Shown here piece after piece: positions 24,498 through 33,484 of a DNA stretch of 64,000 bases. Position 1 is the stretch's first letter; each line of letters begins with the position of its first letter. A program made the translations under genes and the position numbers. Origin of the DNA: Rapana venosa (taxonomy: Eukaryota > Mollusca > Gastropoda > Neogastropoda > Muricidae); NCBI GenBank assembly GCA_028751875.1, contig CM054140.1, positions 58,025,826-58,089,825 of the forward strand, given 5' to 3'. The notes under the pieces are model-generated. The model made no database searches, was not told where the DNA came from, and was given only the letters and a program-made list of their open reading frames with translations.

Positions 24498-26376
24498 ACA
24501 CGGAGCAAAAGAGCAGACAAATAAAGATTAGAATATTTAACCAGGATTCAACCACTATTTATGATTGTACTAATTACTGGTACAGCTGTGACTATGTGTG
24601 AAATACAACATAATTTAATTAAATTTCTGTTGTTTCAGACAATATGTTAAACTTAGTTACTTAGAGTTAAACTGTTATTGTGTTTTAAAAATAACTTCAA
24701 ATGCTATGCTTGACATTTCACTTTTCAGTTTTGTTACTCCTTTAAAATTTATATTATATATAAATTTGTATTTCAGATTTTTTTGGTTGTTTTTGTTCCT
24801 CAGCAAGAGCCCCATGACTCACCAATGCCGGCAATTGGTGAGATTTTGCATGAGACTGGTTTTGCCCACCATTGACATTGATTGAGTAGCTGCATTCCAA
24901 ATTCAGAGATGTATGCTGGGTATGTTCACATTTCCGTAACCCACCAAACACTGACAACTGACATAAATTACAGCACCTTTAATGTGTATTTGATCTTCTG
25001 CATGTATAATAAAATACACGAAAAGAACCAAGGCACTGGCAGGTCTGCACTTGTTTCTTAAAATTTATCTTTATGTTTACATTCACACCAATGTGTACCA
25101 AAACAACCATTATATTTATATATAATATAAATATATATCATTATTCATGCTTCTCTAGTTCTATACATATTTAACTAATTAACTAAAAATGCTGACCAGA
25201 ATAAATCTATCGTGAACACAGATAGATCTATAAAGGTTATATTCACGATCATTTCAAAGGTAAAAGATGGCAAGGAAAACATGGCAAAATATGACAAGAT
25301 AAGTGTTTTGGGTGAGACTAAATTACAAGTATTAAGAGTTTAGAGAGTCTAGACTGAGATCCTGTGTATGCTATATAATTATAAAACCACTAAAAGAAAT
25401 CTTTCAATGTTTCATGAATAGAAAAAAACTAAAGAACATTTCTTGCCAGTAGCACTGTATGGTGGTTCACATGAATTATATATAACCACCCATATGTAGT
25501 TAATGAAGCAGACTTGGAAAATTATGTGTGTTAACACACACATAACTAAAGAACATTTCTTGCCAGTAGCACATGTGCATGGTATGGTGGTTCACAGGAA
25601 TTATATATAACCACCCATATGTAGTTAATGAAGCAGACTTGGAAAGTTATGTGTGTTATCACTATCACAGGCCCTTGGTAACTGATAAACTAAAACAGTC
25701 TACATGAACTGATGAAGTCAAAGACCATCACCACATCAGTGCAAGAGCAGTAATACTAATAGTAATACTCAATAGTAATACTGTAATAGTATTATATCTT
25801 TTTTTTAATATCTTAAATATTCACCAAAAAAATTAAACTTTCATTTAAAGTATGAGTTTCTGAAGCAGTTTATTTTCATTCAAAAAATATTCAAGAAAGT
25901 ACATTTTCTTATACCGACTCGGTGAGAGACTGCGATTACGGGTGGGAAATGGGTGTGGGAGGAGGGGGAGGGGGCAGCACAAGCCAACAATTAATGAGAC
26001 ATGCAGCAGCAACCAAAAAAATCAAACATCAAGAGTCTGTGACTGAGAGAAACAATAGGCAGAAGAAGATGCTAGACAGACCTATTGATCATCTTTAGAT
26101 AACTCATCCCCATGCCCTATCCTTGCTACAAACATTAGGTTTAACCAACAAACACTGAAACAGAAAAGGAAATATCAACGAAATGCGAGTTCAACTTTAA
26201 AAAATAATAACACTCTGATATAAAAAATTTAAAATTACATTGTTTTCTACCTCCATCTTACCATTGAAAAATGCCGCGATCTTTTTATGCGGGGAAGCAG
26301 TCACACCGTCAGATGAAAGAAAAGGAACCAGAAAAGCTAGAATAATCAACATATTGGTCCCACAGATCGCAGACAT
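6760..26376 (-). CDS. Secreted/surface EGF-domain protein, 5' four exons (3' part not found)
   Basis: Assembled minus-strand gene with coding exons 26262-26376, 14616-14738, 8692-9008 and 6760-7105. They give 300 codons plus one base with no stop. Splice phases agree at every join: 1/1 between exons 1-2 and 2-3, and 0/0 between exons 3-4. The protein shows a signal peptide at residues 1 to about 27. An EGF-like domain follows at about 40-78 with six cysteines. Next comes a roughly 185-residue linker rich in Pro, Gln, His and acidic residues, with a Q6 run. A second EGF-like domain lies at 267-299. The last exon ends in phase 1 at a GTGAGT donor, so at least one more exon follows at lower coordinates; I found none before position 1. 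The second EGF module resembles those found beside laminin-G domains in agrin- or pikachurin-like proteins, but the family is not determined. Secretion and EGF calls rest on visible motifs; the exon assembly is inference. Confidence 0.68.
7125..7205. repeat. (AAT)n microsatellite
   Basis: AAT trinucleotides immediately upstream (minus strand) of EGF exon 4, followed by a reversed (ATT)n-ending repeat at 7210-7275. Confidence 0.9.
7340..8660. other. EGF intron 3: microsatellite-rich
   Basis: (CA)n/(GT)n blocks at 7338-7365, 7525-7565, 7925-7995, 8170-8205 and 8350-8560, poly-G at 7425-7440, and C-rich 8605-8665. No exon is recognised. Confidence 0.6.
8692..9008 (-). CDS. EGF gene exon 3: low-complexity linker
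   Basis: 105 codons plus two leading bases, open throughout. The residues are Pro/Ser/Ala/Gln-rich, with a basic-acidic patch ([10 protein letters not shown]) and six consecutive Gln encoded by a CAG run. The acceptor is TCATCATCAG at 9009-9011, preceded by an extremely long pyrimidine tract. The donor is CAG-GTACCA, weaker than consensus. Phase matches both neighbours. There is no recognised domain; it is probably a disordered linker, possibly glycosylated. The support is phase agreement and openness, not homology, so confidence is lower than for the EGF exons. Confidence 0.5.
9046..9480. repeat. (GA)n-rich purine tract
   Basis: About 430 bp, almost pure purine on the plus strand with some GACA. 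On the minus strand it is a continuous pyrimidine tract leading to the EGF exon 3 acceptor. A G-rich run follows at 9695-9740. Confidence 0.95.
10455..11035 (-). repeat. Nested reversed SINE copies
   Basis: An outer reversed copy with tail 2 (CACCAATGGTAAGATTTTTG, 10455-10540) is cut within its TCTACTCTTCCAAAAGGCAG block near 10640. A second reversed copy with tail 1, preceded by TTTATTTATTTATATATTC, follows to its tRNA-like head near 11035. Confidence 0.7.
11240..14530. other. EGF intron 2: simple repeats, no gene seen
   Basis: Poly-C (11370-11394), CT-rich (12360-12550), GT/GA (12805-12930), (GA)n of about 75 bp (13291-13366), (GA)n (13805-13862), GT-rich (13870-14140) and C-run (14533-14560). 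The rest is AT-rich unique sequence with no recognisable exon. Confidence 0.6.
12150..12265 (-). repeat. SINE tail-2 fragment
   Basis: Solo tail 2 (GTTCACCAATGGTGAGATTT, then AAGGTAGCCACATTCTGAC). Other solo copies in this orientation are at 19410-19520, 21995-22095, 22930-23030, 24775-24915 and 54895-55015. Opposite-orientation copies are at 5010-5175, 15145-15200, 31395-31495 and 60185-60285. Confidence 0.7.
14616..14738 (-). CDS. EGF gene exon 2: EGF-like domain 1
   Basis: A single-domain exon in symmetric phase 1-1, typical of EGF modules. The acceptor is TGTTTTCAG and the donor is GTGAGT. The 40 full codons carry six cysteines at exon residues 2, 10, 14, 24, 26 and 39. The C-x-C and the Gly-Trp before the last cysteine fit the EGF fold ([18 protein letters not shown]). 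No clear calcium-binding Asp-x-Asp-Glu start is visible, so a Ca2+-binding class is not supported. Confidence 0.75.
14782..15074 (-). repeat. tRNA/5S-rRNA hybrid SINE
   Basis: Read on the minus strand: GGGATAGCTCAGTAGTCAGA (tRNA A-box-like), then TTAAGCAGTATCGAGCGTGG and GTGGATGGGTGACC. The last two match the 3' half of 5S rRNA (AAGTTAAGCA-CGTCGGGC and TTGGATGGGTGACC), its internal promoter region. A body with CAGCTGTAAATGGGTACCTG follows. Other copies are at 22622-22858 (5S part deleted), 55078-55364, 63196-63476 and a decayed one at 55385-55585. Confidence 0.75.
15075..16515. other. EGF intron 1: unique AT-rich DNA with a (GGT)n tract
   Basis: (GGT)n at 15315-15390 and 15440-15462, a SINE tail at 15145-15200, GT-rich at 16028-16060, a G run at 16135-16154 and the (ATT)n-ending repeat at 16160-16206. 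The remainder is unique with no coding signal recognised. Confidence 0.5.
16516..16862 (+). repeat. Dispersed 325-bp element with AAG-rich end, copy 2
   Basis: Begins CCCCTGCGGGGATGCCAGGG and ends ACCAAAGAAGAAGA. It lies in intron 1 of the EGF gene. Confidence 0.75.
17555..17640 (+). repeat. 3' fragment of the same SINE, opposite orientation
   Basis: GGTGGCGCTGCTCTTGTGG, then GCAGCCTGAATTTCACACTG. It is the same 3' part as the reversed copy 150 bp away, which makes an inverted pair. Confidence 0.75.
17793..18172 (-). repeat. Mollusc-type tRNA SINE with conserved core, reversed
   Basis: The minus strand shows a tRNA-like head (GGTCTAGAGGTAATGCGCC, B box GTGGTTCGTATCCCG) and the core GAGACAATAAACTGAGGTCC. 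It continues with CACGTAAAAGAACCCATGGC, then TTGTCCCTGGCAAAATTC, GGTGGCGCTGCTC and GGAGAGCAGCCCGAATTTCA. This core is common in mollusc genomes from general knowledge. A diverged reversed relative is at 23050-23275. Confidence 0.8.
18180..21340. other. EGF intron 1: microsatellite cluster
   Basis: (CAT)n at 18295-18317, C/A run at 18567-18601, SINE tail at 19410-19520, and (CA)n with (CGCA)n at 19555-20130. (GA)n and (GACA)n follow at 20425-20760, then (GA)n plus G run at 20955-21050. No gene was seen in 18600-19400, which is unique AT-rich sequence. Confidence 0.6.
22622..22858 (-). repeat. tRNA/5S hybrid SINE copy lacking the 5S block
   Basis: Body and A-box-like end are present (GGTTAGCTCAGTGGTCAGGG on the minus strand). 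The 5S-like block between them is deleted. Confidence 0.65.
23300..26200. other. EGF intron 1 near the first exon: CA repeats and unique DNA
   Basis: (CA)n blocks at 23950-24155, 24250-24395 and 24460-24495, SINE fragments at 24775-25050 and the tandem duplication at 25428-25660. The rest is unique AT-rich DNA. Confidence 0.5.
25428..25660. repeat. Tandem duplication, period about 114 bp
   Basis: Two copies starting near 25429 and 25543 share AACTAAAGAACATTTCTTGC, GGTATGGTGGTTCACA-GAATT, ATATATAACCACCCATATGT and TTAATGAAGCAGACTTGG, with few differences. A palindrome GTGTGTTAACACAC lies at the junction. Confidence 0.9.
26262..26376 (-). CDS. EGF gene exon 1: signal peptide
   Basis: 38 codons plus one base. 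The ATG at 26376 has A at -3. The N-terminus has a short polar start, then a hydrophobic core ([12 protein letters not shown]), then SSDGVTA-SP, a good signal-peptidase site near residue 27. The exon ends in AAT-G before GTAAGATG, a strong donor in phase 1. The reading frame stays open upstream with another ATG at 26493, so a longer N-terminus is possible. The internal ATG fits a signal peptide better. Confidence 0.6.
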
Positions 26377-26499
26377 CTTTGTTGTTAACAAACTTGTGAC
26401 CAAAAACACACACACGCACAATAATCTGTCTTTGGTGCCACTGGAAAAATCTAAAAGTACATAATTCGTTTTGTCTGTAACATTCAGAGGCACTTGTGA

Positions 26500-27880
26500 T
26501 CAGCCAGCCTCAGCAACACATGTCATTTGGCTTTTGCCATCCTGTTGAATGAATTAAACATTCAGTGACAATAGGCTACACGGAAGGAAGAGACATCGCA
26601 TGTGGATGAGTCCATTCTCCACAATGGGGGGAATCAGATTCGAATAACACCAGTGCCAGTCTTGCTGTGAGCCCAATTTCGGTGTCAAAACGTTTATGTT
26701 AAAACTTCATACCCGTAAAATTATATCGGTTTAAGAATTCACGACATAAAATTACATGGCGTGATCAGAAATCTTAATAAAGAACTCTTTCTCAACCTCC
26801 TATCAATGGATCTCTCTGAAAAAGGGAGTTTAGTCAAGTCGGTCCAAAAAGCTAGGCTTGAAACAAGAGCTTGTGTCGTCTGCCTCACTGCAGTGCCCGC
26901 TGTAAATAAGAGAGCAAAACAAGAACTAAAGAAAAAAATAGGATTCGGTTGACTTCATTCAATATCAATGAGTTTTCTGTTGGGTGTTCTATCAAACTCT
27001 TATGTGTGATATAACAAAATACTGTGTGCGCGCGCTGGGCTAGACCCAAGTGCATGGATGTGACAGAGAAAGCAAGCGCGCGTGCGAGAGAGAGAACTAT
27101 TTGACCCTATAGATTTTTTTTTAATGTGTAATTATGTGTACGAACATGTCATGTGGGAGGTTGATGTGATGAGCTAAGTTTATTCGAGGAAAATGAATGA
27201 GCATTCTGCTTGCTTTTTTTTTGGGGGGGGGGATAATACCTAGTCCCCGTGTGAATGCCGTTTTTGTAAGTTTTATCATCCATTCCCACTGGCACACAAT
27301 GGCCTTCTGACTTACCGAAAGGCAGATCAGTTTTTAGCGGGTGCGAAGATGTTCTGCAAGCGCTTGTACACAGGAACTCGGTTTATAGTCTCATCCCAAG
27401 GACTTTTAGGTAAGTAGAGTCAGCACTGATATTCTGACATGAACCTGAACTTTTTTCTACCGGCTAGAAGAAAACATCGCGAAAATAGCTCATTATCATC
27501 AAACACATGATTGTTACATATGTTATGGAGTCATCCATGGCCAAAAAAACCCTACATTAACGCTTTCATCTCATAAATTCTAAATAAACCAAACTGATGC
27601 AGAAATAGTGGTGAAGGAAAACAAGCCCATGTAACCAAGTACAACTTCTCAATCATTTTGTTAATGATTTATTTAAACCAAACTGAATGACAAACATATC
27701 AATTTGGCCTGGGCCAAAAGCTTCCTAGGTTACTGATGTAAGGTAAGTGCCCAGGCCAACATTAATTAAACTGTTGTTAAGTTTTACAACATTAATGTGG
27801 TGATTGTCTTCAGTCATGACTCTTAGTCTTAGCATAAGTACTGCACTCTCCTGTGGGAGAGAGTTCAATACTTTGAAGTC
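26500..27880. other. 5' flank of the EGF gene, no further gene seen
   Basis: A short open frame at 26761-26952 has no recognised family and no splice support. A reversed SINE fragment lies at 27215-27450. The promoter of the EGF gene should lie here, but I see no diagnostic element. Confidence 0.4.
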
Positions 27881-28335
27881 AACAGATGCTATAGCCGAGT
27901 GGTTAAGACCCTTCAACCTCAATCCCATGAGTCCACAAAGTCATATGTTCGAATCTTGGCAGCAATCGGTGAATTAAAGTAGGAATTTTTTTATGATCTC
28001 CCCTGTCAACTTTTAAGTGCTGACCTGCTAGTGCCCTACTTCCCTTCATGCACGTATGCGCACATGCTGAAGATCAAATATGCACATTAAAGATCCCATA
28101 ATTCATGTCAATGTTTGGTGGGTTATGGATGGAAACAGGAATATACCCAGCATACATCCCCGAAGTCAGAATGTGGTTACCTTCATGGTGGGCAAAACCA
28201 AGCTGTAGGCCCATGAGAGGAGCTGGAAAGGACTTGCCATAAATTTTCCCAGACACATCTGATGGCGTAAAAGGCAAATGAGAGAAGAAGACAGAATCTC
28301 ACAATAGGTGAACCTTGAACCTGAAGCCTAGGAAC
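27880..28335 (+). repeat. SINE with Leu/Ser-tRNA-like head
   Basis: Head GCTATAGCCGAGTGGTTAAG with B-box-like TATGTTCGAATCTTGG. The central domain GATCCCATAATTCATGTCAA ... GGTGGGTTATGG and CCCAGCATAC ends in tail 2 (GTGGTTACCTTCATGGTGGG). Related fragments lie at 24890-25050, 29440-29560 and 36495-36725. This head/core is widespread in mollusc genomes from general knowledge. Confidence 0.75.
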
Positions 28336-28679
28336 AAAACAAACAAAAAAAGTCAGAGTATGGCTGCCTGTGTCGTGAGGTAGGCCTACTTGAAGAGTCG
28401 TAATTATACAGAAACTCCTCATCCAGAGTGTGCTTTCAATCTCAGTGATTCCCAGATGGGGTGAGTGAGTTAGAGTGCATATTCTGAGTGACCTCCAGAG
28501 TGTTACGCTGGGGGAACGCAAAACAACAACGAAACATATCAATCCTCTCCAAATCAAACATCAATTATTATACCATCACAGCCGGTAATCACTAGTAGAG
28601 GTGTTAATGGACGATTCAATCAGGATGATCCCTCAAGTCTCATTTCACTGACACCACTAGCAAGTGGAAAAAAAAGTGA

Positions 28680-31600
28680 TTAAGGATAAGAATCGATCAC
28701 GGCTGGTTGTCTGTCCTCTCTAATCTGATAGACTGTGCAGACTTTTCGGTGAGCTTGCAGAAGGATTTGAATCAATAACAGCAGTGGGGTGGGGTTAGTA
28801 TCTGATTTCAGTTTTCCGACTCTTGAGACAGCAGATTTAATTCTGGGTCTGTATGTGTGTGCGTGTTTGCTTCTTTCTGTCTGTGTCTGTGTGTGAATCA
28901 ATAGCAGTGGGGTTTTGTACTTTGCATCTGAAACATTTTTTGGACCCTGACTTGAGACAATAGACTTCATTCTGTTTTAACTTTTTTGTTCTCAACAGTG
29001 TGTGTGTGTGTGTTCCGCACGTGCATTTGTGTGTGTGTGTGTGAATCAAGAGCAAAGGGGTAAGCTTGCATCTGATTTTAGTTTTTGTATAGTTGAGATT
29101 GTAGATTTGATTCCATTTTGATTTTTGTGTTGTTTTTTTAACACTTTGTGTGTGTGTATGCGCGCGCAGAGAAATGAAGAAAGAGAGAGACACACGCACA
29201 GACAGAGAGACACACGCACAGACAGAGAGACAAAGAGAGAGTGATGATAAACATTGGTGGGTTTGCTTTTTTTTTTCTGTTGGGTTTTTTTCCAGTCTTT
29301 TCTTTCATCAAAATGAGTATGTGACATAGCTGTATGACAAGTTTCTCTCTCTTTCTCTGTGTTCCCTTAGTACCAGGTGGGGTGTGTAGTGCCTCTTGAC
29401 TTCTGTACTTGTGATTTTGCAGGTGGTCTGCCCGCTGGCCTCAGCTGACATATTCCAACTTCAGAGCAGCTCATTTCTTTGTACAGGGCGTATGCTGGGT
29501 ATGTTTGTGTTTGCATAAACCACTGAATGCTGACATGAATTTACATGATCTTCCGTAATGACTTTTTGGGAAAAAATATATATATGGACTTTTCAAGGAC
29601 TTTTCAGGACCTCCATCTCGGACCTTCTTCAACAAATATTTGTTTTGCAGTCAAATGAGATTCAAAAGGTTTGAAGCTGAAAAAAAGCATTTACAGAGTG
29701 TACATTTTAAGCACTTGGAGGCAATTTTTAAAGACTTTCTAGGGCATCTAAAATTGGATCCTTAAATAGAGGACTTTCACAGACCTTTAGTGACTTTTTA
29801 AACCCTGCTTGTGACTGTGTGTGTGTGTGCATGTCTGTGTGTGTGAGAGAGAGAGAGAGACTGAATACACAAGCATGCAAGGGTGCATGTATGGGCAAAG
29901 TACTTGCAAGTGCATTTATGCATATATGCAAGTACCCATACACGCAAACCTGAAAAAAAAGAAAGCTTCATATAAAAACACAATCACAAACAAAAAAAGA
30001 TTTCCATGTTGATCAGAACATCAACTTTACTGCCAATAATACAAAAAACATCACACGTAGCTGCAGTACTGGTAAAAAGTTGACAATCCAATCTACTCTT
30101 AGCCAACATGTACAAAAACAAAAGGAAATATCAACACTCCCATCAACTTCATGTGCAAGTTTGAAAAGTATATTTCAGATATTGTGTCATGAAAATGGAA
30201 TCATTCACATGTATATTCTTGAACATGAGAAACATGATACAACTTCCCTCCTTCTTTACAACACACACACACACAGACACACACCTCATACATTCACACA
30301 TATCCCTAGCCACTTCCCTTGAGAAAGTGGAGTATTGTCGTTTCTTGCAAAGTCAAAGTATAACCTGTCACACAGAGAACTGGTCTCACTTGTACACCCT
30401 TGCTATGTTTTCTCAAGCTCAACATATCAATTCATCTTTCTTTAAGATTGTTACATTGCATGTCAGTGAGACTATTCTGTTCAGGAATTTCAGCTTCCTA
30501 AAGTTAAAAAACACAAATATACTGAACAAAAACTGAACACTTTTTGGTCAATAGTCAGATACTACTAACATGAATTTTTATGCTTTTGTGATTCTGAAAT
30601 TTGTTCAGTGAAATGAAAGTTTGACAGAAATAGACATGGTTTATTCTCATTATTGAATTAAGACAGAGACAGTATTTCCAAGAAGCTTTTGAAAGGCGAA
30701 AGCTGAAATATCCCTAGATCTGAAGATGGCTGGCCTAAACAAACAACAACAACAAAACCCTACCGATTCAAGCATAGATTGTACCGATAAAAACATACAA
30801 AATCTGTTAAAATGTACAGAAAACAAACACACGCACACACACACACACCAAAGAGAAATCTCCGCTGGGATGTAAATATGAAAACACACACACAGTCATT
30901 CTATGAAATATATACACTTGTCTTGAAGTAAACTGTGACTCCATCAACTAAGGACGTCACTCCAAGTTTGAGTTTTATGCCTTGACAAGTGGATATATAA
31001 TACGACATGGTCTTGATATTTCACACAACTCGGCTATGTGAGAAAATAAGTTGGGTGACTCAGAGAACAAGACACATGAAGAATATCAGCACACACACAA
31101 CAAACCTTATGGAAAACTCAATTATTGACTTTTCAAGATCTTGCTAGTTTGTTGGGTTTTTTTAAAACTTTACTTACACATACAAAATTTCCACAGGGTT
31201 TTCAGAGGACTTTCAGCAGAATACTTTCAACAATCTCCCATACTGCACACATATTCAGGACTAAAAGGCAGTAACTCACCTGCCATGTCTATAGGCCAGT
31301 AACTCAACCTTTTGTGGTATCTGCTTCAAGTGTGTATTGCCACTGTCAGTTTGAGGTAACGCTTTAACATTCCCTTTCAAACGATTTTCAAATCCCAAAC
31401 ATTCCCAAAGTTAGAATAGAGAAACCGTGATTGTGACCAAACGGTCGCATACACAAAATCTCACCAAAAATAAACCTCGGAGCTCTAGCTGAAGAACAAA
31501 CAAACAAGCAAACAAACAAAACCCAAACCAACACAGCTACACACCTTACAGTCTCCTTATTCAGAGTCAATGACCATGGCAAACTTTTATGCACTTTTTA

Positions 31601-31840
31601 AGTACCTGAAACCAAAATAATGTAAGATATTGAAGGACTTTCAAAGGCTTTGAAATGAGGACTCCAAAAATACTTTCCAGGATAGTCACGACGTAAGTTG
31701 ATTACGCAGTCTATCATCCCCTCTGAAGTGAACAGGAACACACTGGGTCTGAAAGTGTTCCCAGAAACAAGCCTCTCTTGTTGGGACTAAAAACAATATC
31801 AAGCTGGCCACAGCCTGTCTTCTTCATTGCAGCAGGGGGG
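28680..31840. other. Intergenic, no gene seen
   Basis: A loosely tandem region, 28690-29130, repeats a GTGTGTGAATCAATAGCAG and GGGGTT...TTTTTGG...TTGAGAC...TAGA pattern of about 130 bp three times. GT and GA tracts follow (29140-29240, 29815-29865), then unique AT-rich DNA with a SINE tail at 31395-31495. Confidence 0.5.
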
Positions 31841-32215
31841 AGGGATAGCCTAGTGGTTAACAGTGTTGAACTTGCAATATGACAGCCCAGGTTCAAGCCA
31901 CCACCAAAGACACCTGTTCAAGAGGATTTTTTGCTCTGGAGTAAATATCAGTACCAACTCCGCTCCCCCAAAGGTCCTTCAGATGAGACTATAAACCAAG
32001 GTTCTGCGAATGCATTGCATACATGTTAAAACCCATTCCACTTTCCAGAAAAGTAGGCCATTGTGTGGGAACAGGAAGGGACAACATTTTTTCAAACGCA
32101 AGCACACTGGTGTCAAGTTTAGACATCATCTCCAAGTCGGAATACGGCTACCTTAATGGTGGGCAAATGGTCACATACGCAAAACCTCATCATTGGTGAA
32201 CCTTGAAACAAAACC
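31840..32215 (+). repeat. tRNA-headed SINE (tail 2)
   Basis: Head GGGATAGCCTAGTGGTTAAC, B box CAGGTTCAAGCC, core GATGAGACTATAAACC, and tail 2 (CGGCTACCTTAATGGTGGGC, then CACATACGCAAAACCTCA). Confidence 0.8.
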
Positions 32216-33169
32216 AAAAAATGTATCGCAGCACCGCCACCACTGGTAGTTTTTAAAGTTTTGGACTAGTTGTCACAACTTTAAGTTCATGACTACACAA
32301 ATTTTACATCCATTTTAACAATAAGTATCGAAAACTGTCATGTTCTACTAAGTTTCTTAAAAAAGAACATTTTAACTAAGGCAGATATGGGGTGGGGGGG
32401 AGGGGGGCTGCTCAGTAATCAATAAACAACAAAAAAAGCATGCGACCAACAAAAACAAAAACCAAACAAACAAATTGGAAAAAAAAAAGTGTCACAGTAA
32501 ATACAACTGCACATACAAGACAACATTTCTCTGCGACGAATTAAAACTCTAAATTGTGATGTTGAGAACGCAGCTACCCAAATTCACTATCCAGGTATTC
32601 TTCACAGCTGTGGCAATGTCCTGTTCAGGTTCACTTTAAATATTTGATTTCAAAAGAACACTTTCTTTGGAACTGAGAAGAACCCACATCAACACATACC
32701 GGATGGAGATACAAGAATGAGACATGCATTAAACAGTAGGCTGTTATCCTTTATGTTCAATACAATAGATTTGATGAAACATCCACACACATACATCGAG
32801 ATAATTATCAGAATGTCTTTCTTCCCTTCATCCATTTTCTCCCTCTGTTCATTTTCCTCCCTTACCTCAATCCAATATTACCTACATGTATCACACACAT
32901 GTATGCACACACACACACACACAGAGCCTCCCTCTCTTCTCACTCAACACACACGTATATAATACATGTTCATATGCTGGTTTGCATGCACAAGCACACT
33001 TACATACACACATTCCAACACACACACACATTCCTACACACACACACACACACACCCTCACCCCGCAGTCTCTCCTTCAAAACTGCTGCAAAGTCTTGGC
33101 ACGGAACAAGGTCTAGCCACAACCAGTTCCCCCCAACACACCCCACACCACACCCACCCACCAACCCCA
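32216..33169. other. Intergenic / PPP1R8 3' side
   Basis: Unique AT-rich DNA with (CA)n at 32895-33060 just past the PPP1R8 stop codon. A canonical minus-strand AATAAA was not found close to the stop. Confidence 0.4.
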
Positions 33170-33484
33170 CTACACCAGCAAATTGTGCACAGGCTTCTTC
33201 CCGGGCCACGCTTCTTTGGCGTATTTCTTCTTGCGCGGCTCCTTCGGCCCTTCCTCGGGCACGAACGGGGCCGCTGTGGGGGGTAGCGCCGGTGGGGCAG
33301 GTTCGTGGTCCACGTCTGGAGCTAGGTTAGGAACGGGGATGCCCAGTTTGGCCGCGAAGGTGAGGGGATGGGCCAAGGTGGACCCAAGCCCGTGCCCCGG
33401 CATCTCCCCAAAGTGCGACAGTCGTGTGTCCTGCTTGTGGTCACCTTCCAAACCAGTCCCCAGGCCGCCGTCCAGCTTGGCTCT
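33170..33484 (-). CDS. PPP1R8: PPP1R8 exon 7 (C-terminus, stop)
   Basis: 104 codons plus TAG (33170-33172). It contains PVPNLAPDVD, a Pro/Ala-rich spacer, and the conserved basic-aromatic tail KKKYAKEAWPGKKP ending in LLV. The vertebrate NFAFSGGLYGG segment is not recognisable; a different Gly-containing sequence stands in its place. The acceptor is CCTCCACAG. GC is much higher than in the flanks. Confidence 0.92.
   Translation of the reverse strand, partial: RAKLDGGLGTGLEGDHKQDTRLSHFGEMPGHGLGSTLAHPLTFAAKLGIPVPNLAPDVDHEPAPPALPPTAAPFVPEEGPKEPRKKKYAKEAWPGKKPVHNLLV

Noticed and set aside
26761..26952. 63-codon open frame with several Cys and Lys
   Set aside because: No family recognised and no splice or promoter support. 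Length is within chance expectation.
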